From Amycolatopsis sp. NBRC 101858 (GTDB lineage: Bacteria > Actinomycetota > Actinomycetes > Mycobacteriales > Pseudonocardiaceae): a stretch of 64,000 nucleotides of DNA. Of this stretch, positions 16,204 through 24,732 are shown in pieces; the stretch's first letter is position 1; every line of letters begins with the position of its first letter. The notes beneath the pieces are model-generated. The model saw only the letters and a program-made list of their open reading frames with translations. It did no database searches and was not told the origin of the DNA. The stretch spans positions 1-64,000 of the forward strand of contig NZ_BSTD01000006.1 of the NCBI RefSeq assembly GCF_030269325.1. Direction: 5' to 3'. Position numbers and translations under genes: made by a program.

Positions 16204-17223
16204 ATGACCGCCAGCCAGCGTGTCGCCGGGCTGTGGCCTCGGCGATGGCCCGTCCAGCCCTTCCGCGAGCCGCGGTGGGCGCACCAGGAACCGACCTACC
16301 GGGACTGTCCGCCGGCGCTCATCGAGGCCGCGGGCAAGCGGGCTTCGGCCCGCCCGTCCGGTAACTGGTTCGTCCTCGCGGCCAGCCGCTCGGTGCGGGC
16401 CGACCGGCCCTTCGGCACGACCGTGGGCGGGGTCGAGCTCGTCGCCTGGCGCGGCGAAGACGGCGACGTCCGGATCGGTCCCGGGGCCTGCCCGCACCTG
16501 GGCGCGCCGCTCGCCGACGCCCGGATCGACGGGGGCGACCTGCTCTGCCGGTGGCACGGCCTGCGGCTCGACGGCCAACGCTGCGGCGCCTGGTCACCGG
16601 TCCCGGCCCACGACGACGGCGTGCTCGTGTGGGCCCGCCTCGACGCGCTCGGCCGCGAGCAGCCGACCGACCGGCCGGTGGTGCCCGAGCGGCCCGGCTC
16701 GGCCGTGCGCATCGACGCGGTCGCGACGCTCACCGGCGTCTGCGAGCCCGAGGACGTCGTGGCGAACCGCCTCGACCCGTGGCACGGCGCCTGGTTCCAC
16801 CCCTACTCCTTCGCACGCCTTCGCGTACTCGAAGCGCCCAAGGGCTTGGACGTGCCCGACGACGAGGACCGTTTCCTGGTCGAGGTGACCTTCCGGCTCG
16901 CCGGGCGGTGGGGCGTGCCGGTCCTGGCCGAGTTCGTCTGCCCCGAGCCCCGGACGGTCGTCATGCGGATCGTCGAGGGCGAAGGCGTCGGCAGCGTGGT
17001 CGAGACGCACGCGACGCCACTCGGCCCCGGTCTCGACGGCCGTCCCCGCACGGCGGTCGTCGAGGCGACGATCGCGGCCTCCGAACGCCCCGGGTTCGCG
17101 GTGGCCGCCAAGCTCGCACCGGCGATCCGCCCGCTGATGCGCCACACGGCGAACAGGCTCTGGCGCGACGACCTCGCCTACGCCGAGCGTCGTTACGCGC
17201 TACGGGCAAGCAGAACCCCGTGA
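16204..17223 (+). CDS. Rieske [2Fe-2S] protein with DUF5914-like C-terminal domain
   Basis: 339 residues, divergent from the carotenoid operon. The Rieske cluster ligands are seen in ACPHLGAPLADA and CRWHGL (C-x-H ... C-x-x-H, about residues 97-121), so it should bind a 2Fe-2S centre. The C-terminal half does not carry an obvious mononuclear iron site of ring-hydroxylating oxygenases; it resembles the DUF5914 region found beside actinobacterial carotenoid clusters. A role in modifying the aromatic carotenoid (hydroxylation or oxidation) is inferred from position. The 140-base intergenic region is shared with crtE, so both directions may share control. Confidence 0.78.
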   Translation: MTASQRVAGLWPRRWPVQPFREPRWAHQEPTYRDCPPALIEAAGKRASARPSGNWFVLAASRSVRADRPFGTTVGGVELVAWRGEDGDVRIGPGACPHLGAPLADARIDGGDLLCRWHGLRLDGQRCGAWSPVPAHDDGVLVWARLDALGREQPTDRPVVPERPGSAVRIDAVATLTGVCEPEDVVANRLDPWHGAWFHPYSFARLRVLEAPKGLDVPDDEDRFLVEVTFRLAGRWGVPVLAEFVCPEPRTVVMRIVEGEGVGSVVETHATPLGPGLDGRPRTAVVEATIAASERPGFAVAAKLAPAIRPLMRHTANRLWRDDLAYAERRYALRASRTP

Positions 17224-17256
17224 TCCGCCCCGGCCGTGGCTGCACGGCTCAAGGCA

Positions 17257-18510
17257 CTACGCATCCTCCCGCGACTCTCCGGTGTACCGGCGAAAGGGAC
17301 CGGCCAGAAGGCCGCCGACCACCACGAGGACCGCGCACAGGACCGCCGGCGCCGACCACGCGACCGTGAGCGGCAGCACCGCCGCCAGCGCCCCGGCCCG
17401 CAGATCGCCCAGGCTCGGACCGCCGGCCACGACCACCGTGAAGACCCCTTGGAGCCGGCCGCGCAGGTGGTCGGGCACGGACGTCTGCAGGATCGTCTGC
17501 CGGTAGACCGCGCTGACGAGGTCGGCCGCGCCCGCGATGCCGAGCAGGCAGACCGCGAGCCACAGGCTCGGGGCGACACCGGCCAGCGCGACCGCGCACC
17601 CCCACACCGCGACGGCGACGATGAGCGCCACCCCCTGCCGCCGCACCCGCCCGATCCAGCCGCTGAACACCCCCGCCACGACAGCGCCGAGCGCGATCGA
17701 CGAATACAGCAACCCGGCACCGCCGTGCCAGCGCGTTTCGGCGGCTTCGGGGAACAGCGCACGCGGCATCGCCAGCACCATCGCCGCGATGTCCACCAGG
17801 AACGACGTCAGCAGGACCTTCCGGCCGGCGAGGAACCGCAGACCTTCCACCACGGCGCGCAACCCCGGCCGGCCGATCGGCGCCGACGGCGGCAACGGAG
17901 GCAGGCGGAACGCGGCGTAGAGCGCGGCGGTGAACAACACCGCATCGGCGCCGTAGGCGTACCCGAAACCGCCCGGGAGTCCGATGAGGACACCCGCGAC
18001 CACCGGCCCGAGCACCTGCCCGACCGTCGAGACGGTATAGCTCAGCGCATTGGCGGCAGGGACCAGGGCCACGGGCACGAGCGCCGGTGTGATGGCCCCG
18101 CGGACCGAAGAGGAGACGGCGAAGCCGCCGGCCTGGACGGCGACCAACGCCAGGAGCAGCGGCACCGACCGGAGCCCGGCGAGCGCCTGGGTCAGCAGCG
18201 CGAGCGTGACCGACCAGGTCAGCACCGACGAACCGAGGGTGAGCCGTCGCCGGTCGACCGCGTCGGCGACGGCGCCGCCGTAGAGCCCGAACACGAGGAT
18301 CGGGACGAGCCCGGCCAGCCCGACCAGGCCGACGTCGAACGACGACCGCGAGATGTCGTAGACCTGTACCGGGACAGCGACCTCCGTCACCATCGTCCCG
18401 ATCACCGCGGCACCCTGGCCCACGACCGTCCGGCGGAACGCGGGAACGGCCAGCGGCCGGGTGTCGGCGGCGAAGCGGCGCAACCGCTTCACCGGACGCG
18501 CCGAGGTCAT
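17257..18510 (-). CDS. MFS exporter (EntS-like branch)
   Basis: 417 residues, about 12 hydrophobic segments. The family signatures include FGLYGGAVADAVDRRRLTLG (the loop 2-3 motif) and SVPDHLRGRLQGVFTVVVAG in the second half. This arrangement is typical of the EntS/MFS_3 group, which includes siderophore and drug exporters driven by proton exchange. It is divergent from an AraC-type regulator with 76 bases between the start codons, so that protein probably controls it. No siderophore biosynthesis genes are in the window, so the substrate is open. Confidence 0.85.
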   Translation of the reverse strand: MTSARPVKRLRRFAADTRPLAVPAFRRTVVGQGAAVIGTMVTEVAVPVQVYDISRSSFDVGLVGLAGLVPILVFGLYGGAVADAVDRRRLTLGSSVLTWSVTLALLTQALAGLRSVPLLLALVAVQAGGFAVSSSVRGAITPALVPVALVPAANALSYTVSTVGQVLGPVVAGVLIGLPGGFGYAYGADAVLFTAALYAAFRLPPLPPSAPIGRPGLRAVVEGLRFLAGRKVLLTSFLVDIAAMVLAMPRALFPEAAETRWHGGAGLLYSSIALGAVVAGVFSGWIGRVRRQGVALIVAVAVWGCAVALAGVAPSLWLAVCLLGIAGAADLVSAVYRQTILQTSVPDHLRGRLQGVFTVVVAGGPSLGDLRAGALAAVLPLTVAWSAPAVLCAVLVVVGGLLAGPFRRYTGESREDA

Positions 18511-18572
18511 CGGACGGCTCGTGAGATCGCCATGCCCTCACCGTCACACCTGCGCCGGTGGCCCGCTTCCGA

Positions 18573-18578
18573 TAATCT
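18573..18578 (+). promoter_or_regulatory. -10 element for a probably leaderless AraC-family gene
   Basis: TAATCT (within CCGATAATCTGCC) ends nine bases before ATG 18587. The usual six to seven base spacing puts the transcription start within two or three bases of the ATG, so the mRNA is likely leaderless. No ribosome site precedes the ATG. No convincing -35 is seen. Confidence 0.5.
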
Positions 18579-18586
18579 GCCTGTTC

Positions 18587-19309
18587 ATGTCGCAGACTCG
18601 CCACCTGCACCTCGCCGGTCAGGTGATCGAACGGCACCGCCACGACGAGCACCAGCTGGTGTACGTCGCCCGCGGCGTGCTCGCGGTGCACACCGAGCGC
18701 GGCGCCTGGGTCGCCTCCGCCGACCGTGCCGTGTGGATCCCCGCCCGCACGTGGCACGAGCACCGCGTGTACGGCGACGCGGACGTGCTCACCCTCATGT
18801 TCCCCGCCCAGGACTCGCCGCTGGCCGCCGGCTCACCCGCGGTCATCGCGGTGAGCCCGTTCCTCCGCGAGCTGCTCATCGCCCGCACCGAGCCCGATCT
18901 CGGCGCCGCGGAGGCCGGACGGATCCAGGCCGTGCTCCGCGACCGGCTCCGGCGGGCGCACGACCGGCCCCTGACGCTGCCGGCCGCGCGCGACGCCCGG
19001 CTCGCCCACGCCTGCCGGCTCGTCACCGACGACCTGAGCAGGCCCCGGACCACGCGCTGGCTCGCCCAGCACACCGGCACGAGCGAACGCACCCTCGCCC
19101 GGTTGTTCCGGCTGGAGTTCGGCACCACCTACCCGCAGTGGCGCACGACGACCCGCGTGTTCCACGCAATGATCCACCTCGCCGAAGGTGCCACGGTCAC
19201 CCAGACCGCCCACCGCTGCGGCTGGGCGACCACGAGCGCGTTCGTCGACACCTTCACCCGCACGATGGGACAGACCCCCGGCACCTACCGCGGCGGCCGG
19301 AACGCCTGA
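18587..19309 (+). CDS. AraC-family transcription regulator with cupin sensor domain
   Basis: 240 residues from ATG 18587 (MSQTRHLHLAGQVIERHRHD). The N-terminal half is a cupin-like ligand domain (HRHDEHQLVYVARGVLAVHT, VWIPARTWHEHRV). The C-terminal half has two helix-turn-helix motifs: TTRWLAQHTGTSERTLARLF and VTQTAHRCGWATTSAFVDTF followed by GQTPGTYR. The arrangement matches small AraC regulators that control an adjacent exporter. It is divergent from the MFS gene, so an operator is expected in 18511-18586. Confidence 0.85.
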   Translation: MSQTRHLHLAGQVIERHRHDEHQLVYVARGVLAVHTERGAWVASADRAVWIPARTWHEHRVYGDADVLTLMFPAQDSPLAAGSPAVIAVSPFLRELLIARTEPDLGAAEAGRIQAVLRDRLRRAHDRPLTLPAARDARLAHACRLVTDDLSRPRTTRWLAQHTGTSERTLARLFRLEFGTTYPQWRTTTRVFHAMIHLAEGATVTQTAHRCGWATTSAFVDTFTRTMGQTPGTYRGGRNA

Positions 19310-19335
19310 ACCTGCCGTTCCCGCGTCCTGAAGCG

Positions 19336-19584
19336 TCAGCTGTCCTCGCGGTAGAGGACCAGGTGCTCGTGGTAGAGCACGCCGTCACGGATGTCGCCGG
19401 TGGCGGTGAAGCCCGTGTCGTCGACGTAGTCGAGGTGGTTGCCGGTCACCGTGTACCTGCCGGTGTAGGCGCTCTTCCGGCTGCCGCGGGCCTCGTCATA
19501 ACGGCCGTCCGGCCGCAGTTCCTGGCGGATGTGGCCGTCGGCGGTCACCCACATCCCGGTGAAAGGAGCGTGTTCGTCGGTCAT
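19336..19584 (-). CDS. Atu4866-family small protein
   Basis: 82 residues. The whole protein matches the Atu4866 family pattern: FTGMWVTADGHIRQELRPDG, YDEARGSRKSAYTGRYTVTG and NHLDYVDDTGFTATGDIRDG. The family forms a small beta-barrel of unknown function and often lies next to oxidoreductases or TetR regulators, as it does here. There is no signal peptide. Start ATG is clear. It faces the AraC gene tail to tail (26 bases apart). Confidence 0.8.
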   Translation of the reverse strand: MTDEHAPFTGMWVTADGHIRQELRPDGRYDEARGSRKSAYTGRYTVTGNHLDYVDDTGFTATGDIRDGVLYHEHLVLYREDS

Positions 19585-19665
19585 CCGTCCAGCGTCGCCG
19601 ACCCGCCGCCGGCGAACCAGGGTGCGCTTCTCCCAGGTTCACGGCCCCCGGCCGGCAGTTCCGCG

Positions 19666-20343
19666 CTAGGCCAAAGTGGCGATGCCGGCGAGGAAGATGT
19701 CGAAGCCGGCGAGGAACTGCTCGCGGTCATCGTGCTCACGCAGCTGCGTCACCGACGCGTGCACGAACGGGTAGCGGGCCGGATCCACCTGCGCCCACTG
19801 CGCGGCGGCGTTGTCCAGAAAGGACGCTCGGTCCGTCTCGGCGTCGGCGAGGTACCGGGCGTTCGCGGCGTTCTGCACGGCGACGCCGAGGACGTAGTTC
19901 ATGAGCGTGCCGGCCGCGTCGAAGCGCGCTCGTTCAGGAACTGCGAGCGCGTCCAGCAGCCGCGCGATGCTCTCGTAGAAGTCCAGCAACGCGGGCCGCC
20001 ACGGCTGCCGGGACAGCTCGGCCCCGACCCAGGGATGCGCGTCGACCGCGTCGAACAGCCCGAGAGCGAGGCGGCGCAGGGTTTCGCGCGGGTCGTCATC
20101 CAGGGCCGCGCCGGACAGCACGCGGCTGATGATGTCGTCGGTGGCGGCCGCGAGCAGGTCGCCCTTGTCCGCGACGTGGTGGTAGATCGCGCCGTAGCCG
20201 GTGCTCAGCCGGACGGTGAGCGCGCGCAGCGTCAACGCGCTCTCGCCGCCGCTGTCCAGGAGCTCGGTCGCGGACCGGATGATCAGCTCCCGGGACAGGC
20301 TGTCCGTGCGGCGCGGCGACCGCGGCGCGGTGTTCTTGCCCAT
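19666..20343 (-). CDS. TetR-family repressor of the adjacent flavin monooxygenase
   Basis: 225 residues from ATG 20343; a GTG 10 codons upstream is possible but lies inside the operator. The N-terminal helix-turn-helix is LTLRALTVRLSTGYGAIYHH (about residues 34-53), with the usual YHHVADKGDLL continuation. The ligand domain is a normal TetR length. It is divergent from the monooxygenase gene, and the 86-base gap contains two exact inverted copies of one 16-bp site, so it very probably represses both genes until a ligand binds. The ligand is unknown. Confidence 0.85.
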   Translation of the reverse strand: MGKNTAPRSPRRTDSLSRELIIRSATELLDSGGESALTLRALTVRLSTGYGAIYHHVADKGDLLAAATDDIISRVLSGAALDDDPRETLRRLALGLFDAVDAHPWVGAELSRQPWRPALLDFYESIARLLDALAVPERARFDAAGTLMNYVLGVAVQNAANARYLADAETDRASFLDNAAAQWAQVDPARYPFVHASVTQLREHDDREQFLAGFDIFLAGIATLA

Positions 20344-20362
20344 GGTCCCATCATCGCACGAC

Positions 20363-20410
20363 TGGATCGTCACTCCAAACTCGTGCTAGCTTGATTGGAG
20401 TGACGATCCA
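20363..20410. promoter_or_regulatory. twin inverted TetR operators
   Basis: TGGATCGTCACTCCAA (20363-20378) and its exact reverse complement TTGGAGTGACGATCCA (20395-20410) are separated by 16 bases. Each arm is itself a partial palindrome (TGGA-N7-TCCA), the form expected for a TetR dimer. The pair sits between the divergent repressor and monooxygenase starts; the centre-to-centre distance is 32 bp, about three helical turns. Confidence 0.8.
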
Positions 20411-20429
20411 ACCAAGCTCCGGAGGAACC

Positions 20430-21548
20430 ATGACAACCCCGGTCACGATCATCGGCGCGGGCCTGGGCGGCCTGGTGCTGTCCCGCGTGCTGCACACCTT
20501 CGGCATCCCGTCCGAGGTTTACGAGGCGGAATCGTCGCCGTCGGCGCGCACGCAGGGCGGCCTGCTCGACATCCGCGACTACAACGGCCAGCCGGCACTG
20601 GAGACGGCGGGCCTCACCGCGCAGTTCCGCGACCTAATCCTGGAGGGCCGCCAGGCGATGCGGCTGCTGGACCGGGACGGGAACGTCCTGTTCGAGGCAC
20701 CCGACGACGGCACGGGCGGCAACCCCGAGGTGCAGCGCGGTGAGCTGCGGCAGATGCTGCTCGACTCGCTCCCGGCCGGCACCGTCCACTGGGGACACAA
20801 GGTCAGCGGCGTCCGCGCTCTCGGCGACGGCCGCCACGAGGTGACCTTCGCCGACGGCGCCACCGCCACCACCAGCCTGCTCGTCGGCGCGGACGGCGCC
20901 TGGTCCCGCGTCCGGCCGCTGCTGTCCGCCGCGACACCCGAGTACACCGGCATCGGGTTCGTCGAGACCCACCTGTTCGACGGCGACCACCGGCACCCGA
21001 CCAGCGCGAAACTCGTCGGTGGCGGCGCGATGATGGTGCTCGAGCCGGGAAAGGGGATCCTGGCCCACCGGGAGCGCGACGGCAACCTGCACACCTGGGT
21101 GATGCTGGCCCGGTCGCCGGAGTGGTTCGCGGGCATCGACTTCGCCGACCCCCACGCAGCCACCACCCGGATCGTGCGGGAGTTCGACGGCTGGGCACCG
21201 GAGCTCACCACGCTGGTCACCGCCGGTGAGACCGCGCCGGTCCTGCGCACCATCCACACCCTGCCCGCCGGGCACCGGTGGGACCGGACACCCGGCGTCA
21301 CCCTGCTCGGCGACGCCGCGCACCTCACGGTCCCCAACGGCGAAGGCGCCAACCTGGCCATGTACGACGGCGCCGAGCTGGGCCAGGCCATCGCCGCCCA
21401 CCCCGGCGACGTCGAGACCGCGCTCGCCGAGTACGAGCAGGCCATGTTCACGCGCAGCGCCGCGGCCGCCGCCGAGGCCCCCGACCTCTACGTGATGCTG
21501 GGCGAGGGCACACCCCACACCCTGATCACCGCCGTCACCGGCGGCTGA
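20430..21548 (+). CDS. FAD-dependent monooxygenase, TetX-like
   Basis: 372 residues from ATG 20430 with GGAGGA upstream. It shows the group A flavoprotein hydroxylase pattern: FAD motif VTIIGAGLGGLVLSRVL, then GGLLDIRDYNGQPALETAGL, RGELRQMLLDSL and the GD motif VTLLGDAAHLTVPNGEGANL. The GGxLDI...GQxAL block and the last block follow the TetX tetracycline-hydroxylating enzymes closely by eye, although many TetX relatives act on other aromatic compounds. It uses NAD(P)H and O2. Control by the divergent TetR through the twin operators suggests induction by its substrate. Intrinsic antibiotic inactivation is possible but untested. Confidence 0.83.
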   Translation: MTTPVTIIGAGLGGLVLSRVLHTFGIPSEVYEAESSPSARTQGGLLDIRDYNGQPALETAGLTAQFRDLILEGRQAMRLLDRDGNVLFEAPDDGTGGNPEVQRGELRQMLLDSLPAGTVHWGHKVSGVRALGDGRHEVTFADGATATTSLLVGADGAWSRVRPLLSAATPEYTGIGFVETHLFDGDHRHPTSAKLVGGGAMMVLEPGKGILAHRERDGNLHTWVMLARSPEWFAGIDFADPHAATTRIVREFDGWAPELTTLVTAGETAPVLRTIHTLPAGHRWDRTPGVTLLGDAAHLTVPNGEGANLAMYDGAELGQAIAAHPGDVETALAEYEQAMFTRSAAAAAEAPDLYVMLGEGTPHTLITAVTGG

Positions 21549-21923
21549 CCAGCCTCACCGCCGATCGGTTGGCCGCTGCTCGGCTACTGCGAGCGTGCGG
21601 GAGGGCCGGCAATGAACTTCGCGGGTACAGCACGCGGACGGCGAGGGCCCCGGCGACTGCCGGCGAACAGGACAACGATCCAGCGGCCCGAGCCACCGAC
21701 CCACGCAGGTTGCTCGCGGTCGAAGGCCAAAAGCGGAGGGCGATGCCACACACCGGCACCACCTCGCAGCCGAAGAGGCGGTCTGATCACGCCGTCGAAA
21801 TCGGCAGCGATTCGACCATCCGGGTGGTGGCGCAGGCCGCAGCTAACCGGCCCCGGCACGCCGAGCGTGGTGTGGATGGTCGACCCGCGGCTCCGATGCC
21901 GCAGGTCTGAAGGAGGAAGCAAG
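21549..21923. other. 375-base intergenic region
   Basis: No gene with convincing codon pattern, start and ribosome site is visible on either strand. It holds the promoter and the AGGAGGAAG ribosome site (21911-21919) of the next gene. No hairpin of terminator strength was found after the monooxygenase. Confidence 0.5.
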
Positions 21924-22382
21924 ATGCGGTCCTTGGTCGGCAAATCCGGTGCTGTCGCGGCAAGTACGCGCACGGCCAGGGCGGTGGCGATCGTCGGCGC
22001 CGTCGTCGCGTTGGCGATACCCCTGGCCGGCACGGCCCACGCAACCGGTGCACGGGACGGTAGCTGCGATGATGGAGAGTTCTGCCTGTTCTACTACCCG
22101 ACGGGCGTGTCCGGTGGGGCGGTGTCCGACTTCGCCGTCGCCAACATTCCCAATCTCGGCCCGACCCAGCCGACATGCTACGAATTCCGTGGCAGCGGAA
22201 CCGGCAGCGGCCTGTGCGTCTGGCACAACGCCAGGTCGGCGCGAAACCGCACCGGCCACAACGTCCGGGTGTTCACCAACGTCAACTACACGAGCACCTC
22301 GGACCTGTTCACCGCCAACGGGCAGCAAAGCGATTTGTACCAGGCAAAATTTCTCGACGAGTCCATCAAATTCGTGACGTGA
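21924..22382 (+). CDS. secreted peptidase-inhibitor-family I36-like protein
   Basis: 152 residues, start ATG with AGGAGGAAG upstream. A Sec signal (ARAVAIVGAVVALAIPLAGT, cleavage near AHA) is followed by a compact Cys-containing domain: CDDGEFCLFYYPTGVSGG, CYEFRGSGTGSGLCVWHN and VRVFTNVNYTSTSDLF. This pattern of a short C-x5-C, a Phe-Tyr strand and a C-V-W-H-N segment is the I36 (SMPI-like) beta-gamma crystallin fold of Streptomyces inhibitors. It probably binds an extracellular protease or acts as a small structural secreted protein. No partner protease gene is adjacent. Confidence 0.75.
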   Translation: MRSLVGKSGAVAASTRTARAVAIVGAVVALAIPLAGTAHATGARDGSCDDGEFCLFYYPTGVSGGAVSDFAVANIPNLGPTQPTCYEFRGSGTGSGLCVWHNARSARNRTGHNVRVFTNVNYTSTSDLFTANGQQSDLYQAKFLDESIKFVT

Positions 22383-22408
22383 TGCAAAGCGGTGGACGAG
22401 CACCGCGG

Positions 22409-23425
22409 TCACCGGCGCCCGCCGCCCTCGGTGCGCAGGGTCAACGCAAAAGCCGGAACCGCGTACGGACCGGGGCGGCGCGGCCCGTTCGGGAAGAGGA
22501 CGACCATGTGCCGTCCCCAGCCGCCCACCCACGCAAGCCGGTCGGTGAAGTCCGCCAGCGCATTGGCCCCGTGCGTCGAAGACACCGCCTTCAGCACGAT
22601 GCCGGTGCCCTCGCGGTAGCGGACGTGGATCTCCGGCGGGGGCCGCCGCGGTGAGCGGCCGTTGCGGGTGTAGACGCGCACGATGTCGACCGTCGCGTTC
22701 CGCCACCCGGTGGCCGCGACCGTGCGGGCCCGGCCCCACCAGCCCACCGCGGCCAAGACGGCGAACAGCGTCCCGAGCGAGCCGGCCACGAGCAGGACGT
22801 AGCCGAGGTTGACGAGGAACTGGCTCTTGTTCTCTTCCACCAGGGTGCGCACGCGATCCGGGTCGGCCTGGTCGTAGACCACCGTGACCCGCTCGCCGAC
22901 GCCGTAGGAGTGCTTCGAGTCGCGGACGATCTTCGCCGTCCGCGACTCGAAGCGCACCTCGAACGTCATCCTGCCCCGGGTGAACTTCTGCACGGAAACC
23001 ACCTCGCCGGTGGTCCGCGCGCCGGTGGCGAGGAGCTCGTCGGCGGCCTTGTCGAGCAGGACCAGATCCGCGGCCCCGGCCCCGGCCAGCGCCATCCACA
23101 CGAGGACGAACGCCGCCGCGCGACGCGCCACCCGGCGCAGCCGCCCGGTTTCGGCCGCGAAGTCGATCCGGCGGTCGTGGTCGTGGTCGGTCGGCAGCGG
23201 CAGCCAGCCCCCGAAACCGTTCTCGCGCGCGGCAGCGCGATTCCGGACCGACACCCGCAGGCGCCAGACCGCGCCGCCGAACCCCACCGCAAGCAGGACG
23301 GCGACGACAGGAACCAGCCCGAAAGCCGCCACCACATCCGGAGAAAAGGAGAAGACGACCACCACGGCCACCGGGAGGGCGGACCACACCCACTGCCGCT
23401 TGACGAAACCGCCGAAGGGGTCCAT
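22409..23425 (-). CDS. DUF3592-type membrane protein
   Basis: 338 residues with two hydrophobic segments near the N-terminus, one near residues 95-115 and one near 205-230. Between the last two lies the DUF3592 signature region (GARTTGEVVSVQKFTRGRMT, YGVGERVTVVYDQADPDRVR), a small beta domain facing the outside. The function of the domain is unknown. The C-terminal 90 residues form a second soluble segment. The gene stands alone and is convergent with the inhibitor gene (26 bases). Confidence 0.7.
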   Translation of the reverse strand: MDPFGGFVKRQWVWSALPVAVVVVFSFSPDVVAAFGLVPVVAVLLAVGFGGAVWRLRVSVRNRAAARENGFGGWLPLPTDHDHDRRIDFAAETGRLRRVARRAAAFVLVWMALAGAGAADLVLLDKAADELLATGARTTGEVVSVQKFTRGRMTFEVRFESRTAKIVRDSKHSYGVGERVTVVYDQADPDRVRTLVEENKSQFLVNLGYVLLVAGSLGTLFAVLAAVGWWGRARTVAATGWRNATVDIVRVYTRNGRSPRRPPPEIHVRYREGTGIVLKAVSSTHGANALADFTDRLAWVGGWGRHMVVLFPNGPRRPGPYAVPAFALTLRTEGGGRR

Positions 23426-23848
23426 CAGCCGAGCTTAGAAGCCTTGAGCAGCAACGATGCTGCGAGAAACGGCACAGGACGGCACGGCAACCGGACGGCC
23501 GCGCCAGGCGTGCAAGTGAGCAGGCCCGGCGGTCACCGAAATTGCCAGCTCGTCGCAATTCGCGGAGACCATCCTGTCCATGCGCGCAGTCGCACCCGAC
23601 CTCGAGGCCGCCCGGTCCGGCTCGCGGAGCAGCCGGGACGAGTTCACCCAGTGGCAGTGGGTCACCTACCTGGCGGATTCGGCCGCGCCGGTCTCGAATC
23701 CCTCGCGACCCTGCACTCCCGGCCGGCTCGGTCGGCCGAGCTGACGGTCACGGCGCCGCTGCGCGCCGCTACCCGTTCGGTCGATTGCCATCGATCGGCT
23801 GACGGACAAATACTTTTCGGCAGACGACAGTACGAGTGAGGAGCCGAT
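23426..23848 (+). other. 423-base gap with a possible gene remnant
   Basis: On the plus strand a frame from about 23520 reads ...FAETILSMRAVAPDLEAARS, DEFTQWQWVTYLADSAAP and stops at 23744, with G/C at nearly every third position. ATG 23580 gives 54 codons but has no ribosome site, and coding pattern extends upstream of it without a start. It looks like the tail of a lost gene. The ribosome site GAGGAG of the DUF742 gene lies at the end of this region. Confidence 0.3.
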
Positions 23849-24220
23849 GTGGAGCCGGCGTTGGGGCTCGACCCGGACACCGCAGATCTTGTCCGGCCGT
23901 ACTTCCGCACCCATGGACGTACGCGGCCCACGCGCACGCTACCCGTCGAAACGCTCATCGCGGCAACCGAGCGTGGCCGTACTCCGGAGCACGCCTGCTC
24001 CCGGGAAGAGGCCGCGATCTGCCTCTTGTGCCGCTCTTCGCAATCGGTCGCGGAAATCGCCGCGTATCGACGAATTCCCCTGGGCGTCGCACGAGTCCTG
24101 GTCTCCGACCTCGCCGACCGTGGCCTGGTGGTAATCCAAGCCACGCGGGCGGCCCCCGGCGATCGTCCCAGCATCGACTTCATGGAGCGGGTTCTCCGTG
24201 GTCTTCACGCGATGACGTGA
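23849..24220 (+). CDS. DUF742 domain protein, unaccompanied
   Basis: 123 residues from GTG 23849 with GAGGAG six bases upstream. The family pattern is clear: LVRPYFRTHGRTRP, a LPVETLI helix, then a winged-helix-like segment SVAEIAAYRRIPLGVARVLV, DLADRGLVVI and a final LERVL-like helix (FMERVLRGLHAM). DUF742 genes are normally part of a four-gene set with a histidine kinase, a roadblock/LC7 protein and a small GTPase. None of these partners is here, so this is an orphan or a leftover of a broken set. Confidence 0.82.
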   Translation: MEPALGLDPDTADLVRPYFRTHGRTRPTRTLPVETLIAATERGRTPEHACSREEAAICLLCRSSQSVAEIAAYRRIPLGVARVLVSDLADRGLVVIQATRAAPGDRPSIDFMERVLRGLHAMT

Positions 24221-24272
24221 CTCTGTTCGAGCTGGTCGAGGCACAGCCTGCCCGGCGCGGTACGGCGGCGAT

Positions 24273-24716
24273 TCAGTACCAGCCGAGCTCGGCCAGCTGT
24301 TTCGCGGCCTTGCCCTGGAACCACAAGGTCACCTTGTCCAGCCGGCCCGACTCGGTGCGGAATTTGAAACCGCGGCTGAACGGGCCGCGCACCCGGCGCA
24401 CGCCGGTCACCTCGGCGCGGGCGATCCGGATCGACACGACGGATGACACGCGCAGCTCGACCTGATCACGGCTGACCAACAGGCTGGCCAAGGGCCGCGT
24501 CACGTTGACGCCATTGACCCAGGCCCCGCCGCGCAGGACGACGTCGTAGTCCTCGTCCCGCAGCGCGACGATCCGACACGCGTACTGCGGATCCGGCGGC
24601 GGAACCCGGCCCAATCCTCCGGTCTTCTCCCGCCGACGGACCCCGACGATCACCGAAGCCACGGAAAGAGCTCCGAACGCGAGCAGCACGATTCCCATTT
24701 CCGCACCAGGACTCAT
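24273..24716 (-). CDS. membrane-anchored protein of unknown family
   Basis: 147 residues. An N-terminal hydrophobic segment (GIVLLAFGALSVASVIVGVR) anchors a cytoplasmic domain of about 120 residues rich in beta strands (YACRIVALRDEDYDVVLRGG, VELRVSSVVSIRIARAEVTG, FKFRTESGRLDKVTLWFQGK). The pattern is PH-like, but I do not recognise the family. It is followed on its 3' side by the convergent DUF742 gene. Confidence 0.6.
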   Translation of the reverse strand: MSPGAEMGIVLLAFGALSVASVIVGVRRREKTGGLGRVPPPDPQYACRIVALRDEDYDVVLRGGAWVNGVNVTRPLASLLVSRDQVELRVSSVVSIRIARAEVTGVRRVRGPFSRGFKFRTESGRLDKVTLWFQGKAAKQLAELGWY

Positions 24717-24732
24717 CGACGCTTCTCCCGCA

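Noticed and set aside
17236..20394. 1052-codon plus-strand open frame
   Set aside because: It crosses the MFS gene (antisense), the AraC and TetR genes and regulatory gaps. The translation is low-complexity Arg/Pro/Asp; it is a by-product of base composition.
22381..22386. GATGCA at the stop of the I36-like gene
   Set aside because: Single copy, no 11-bp partner, and located after a gene rather than before one. Expected by chance.
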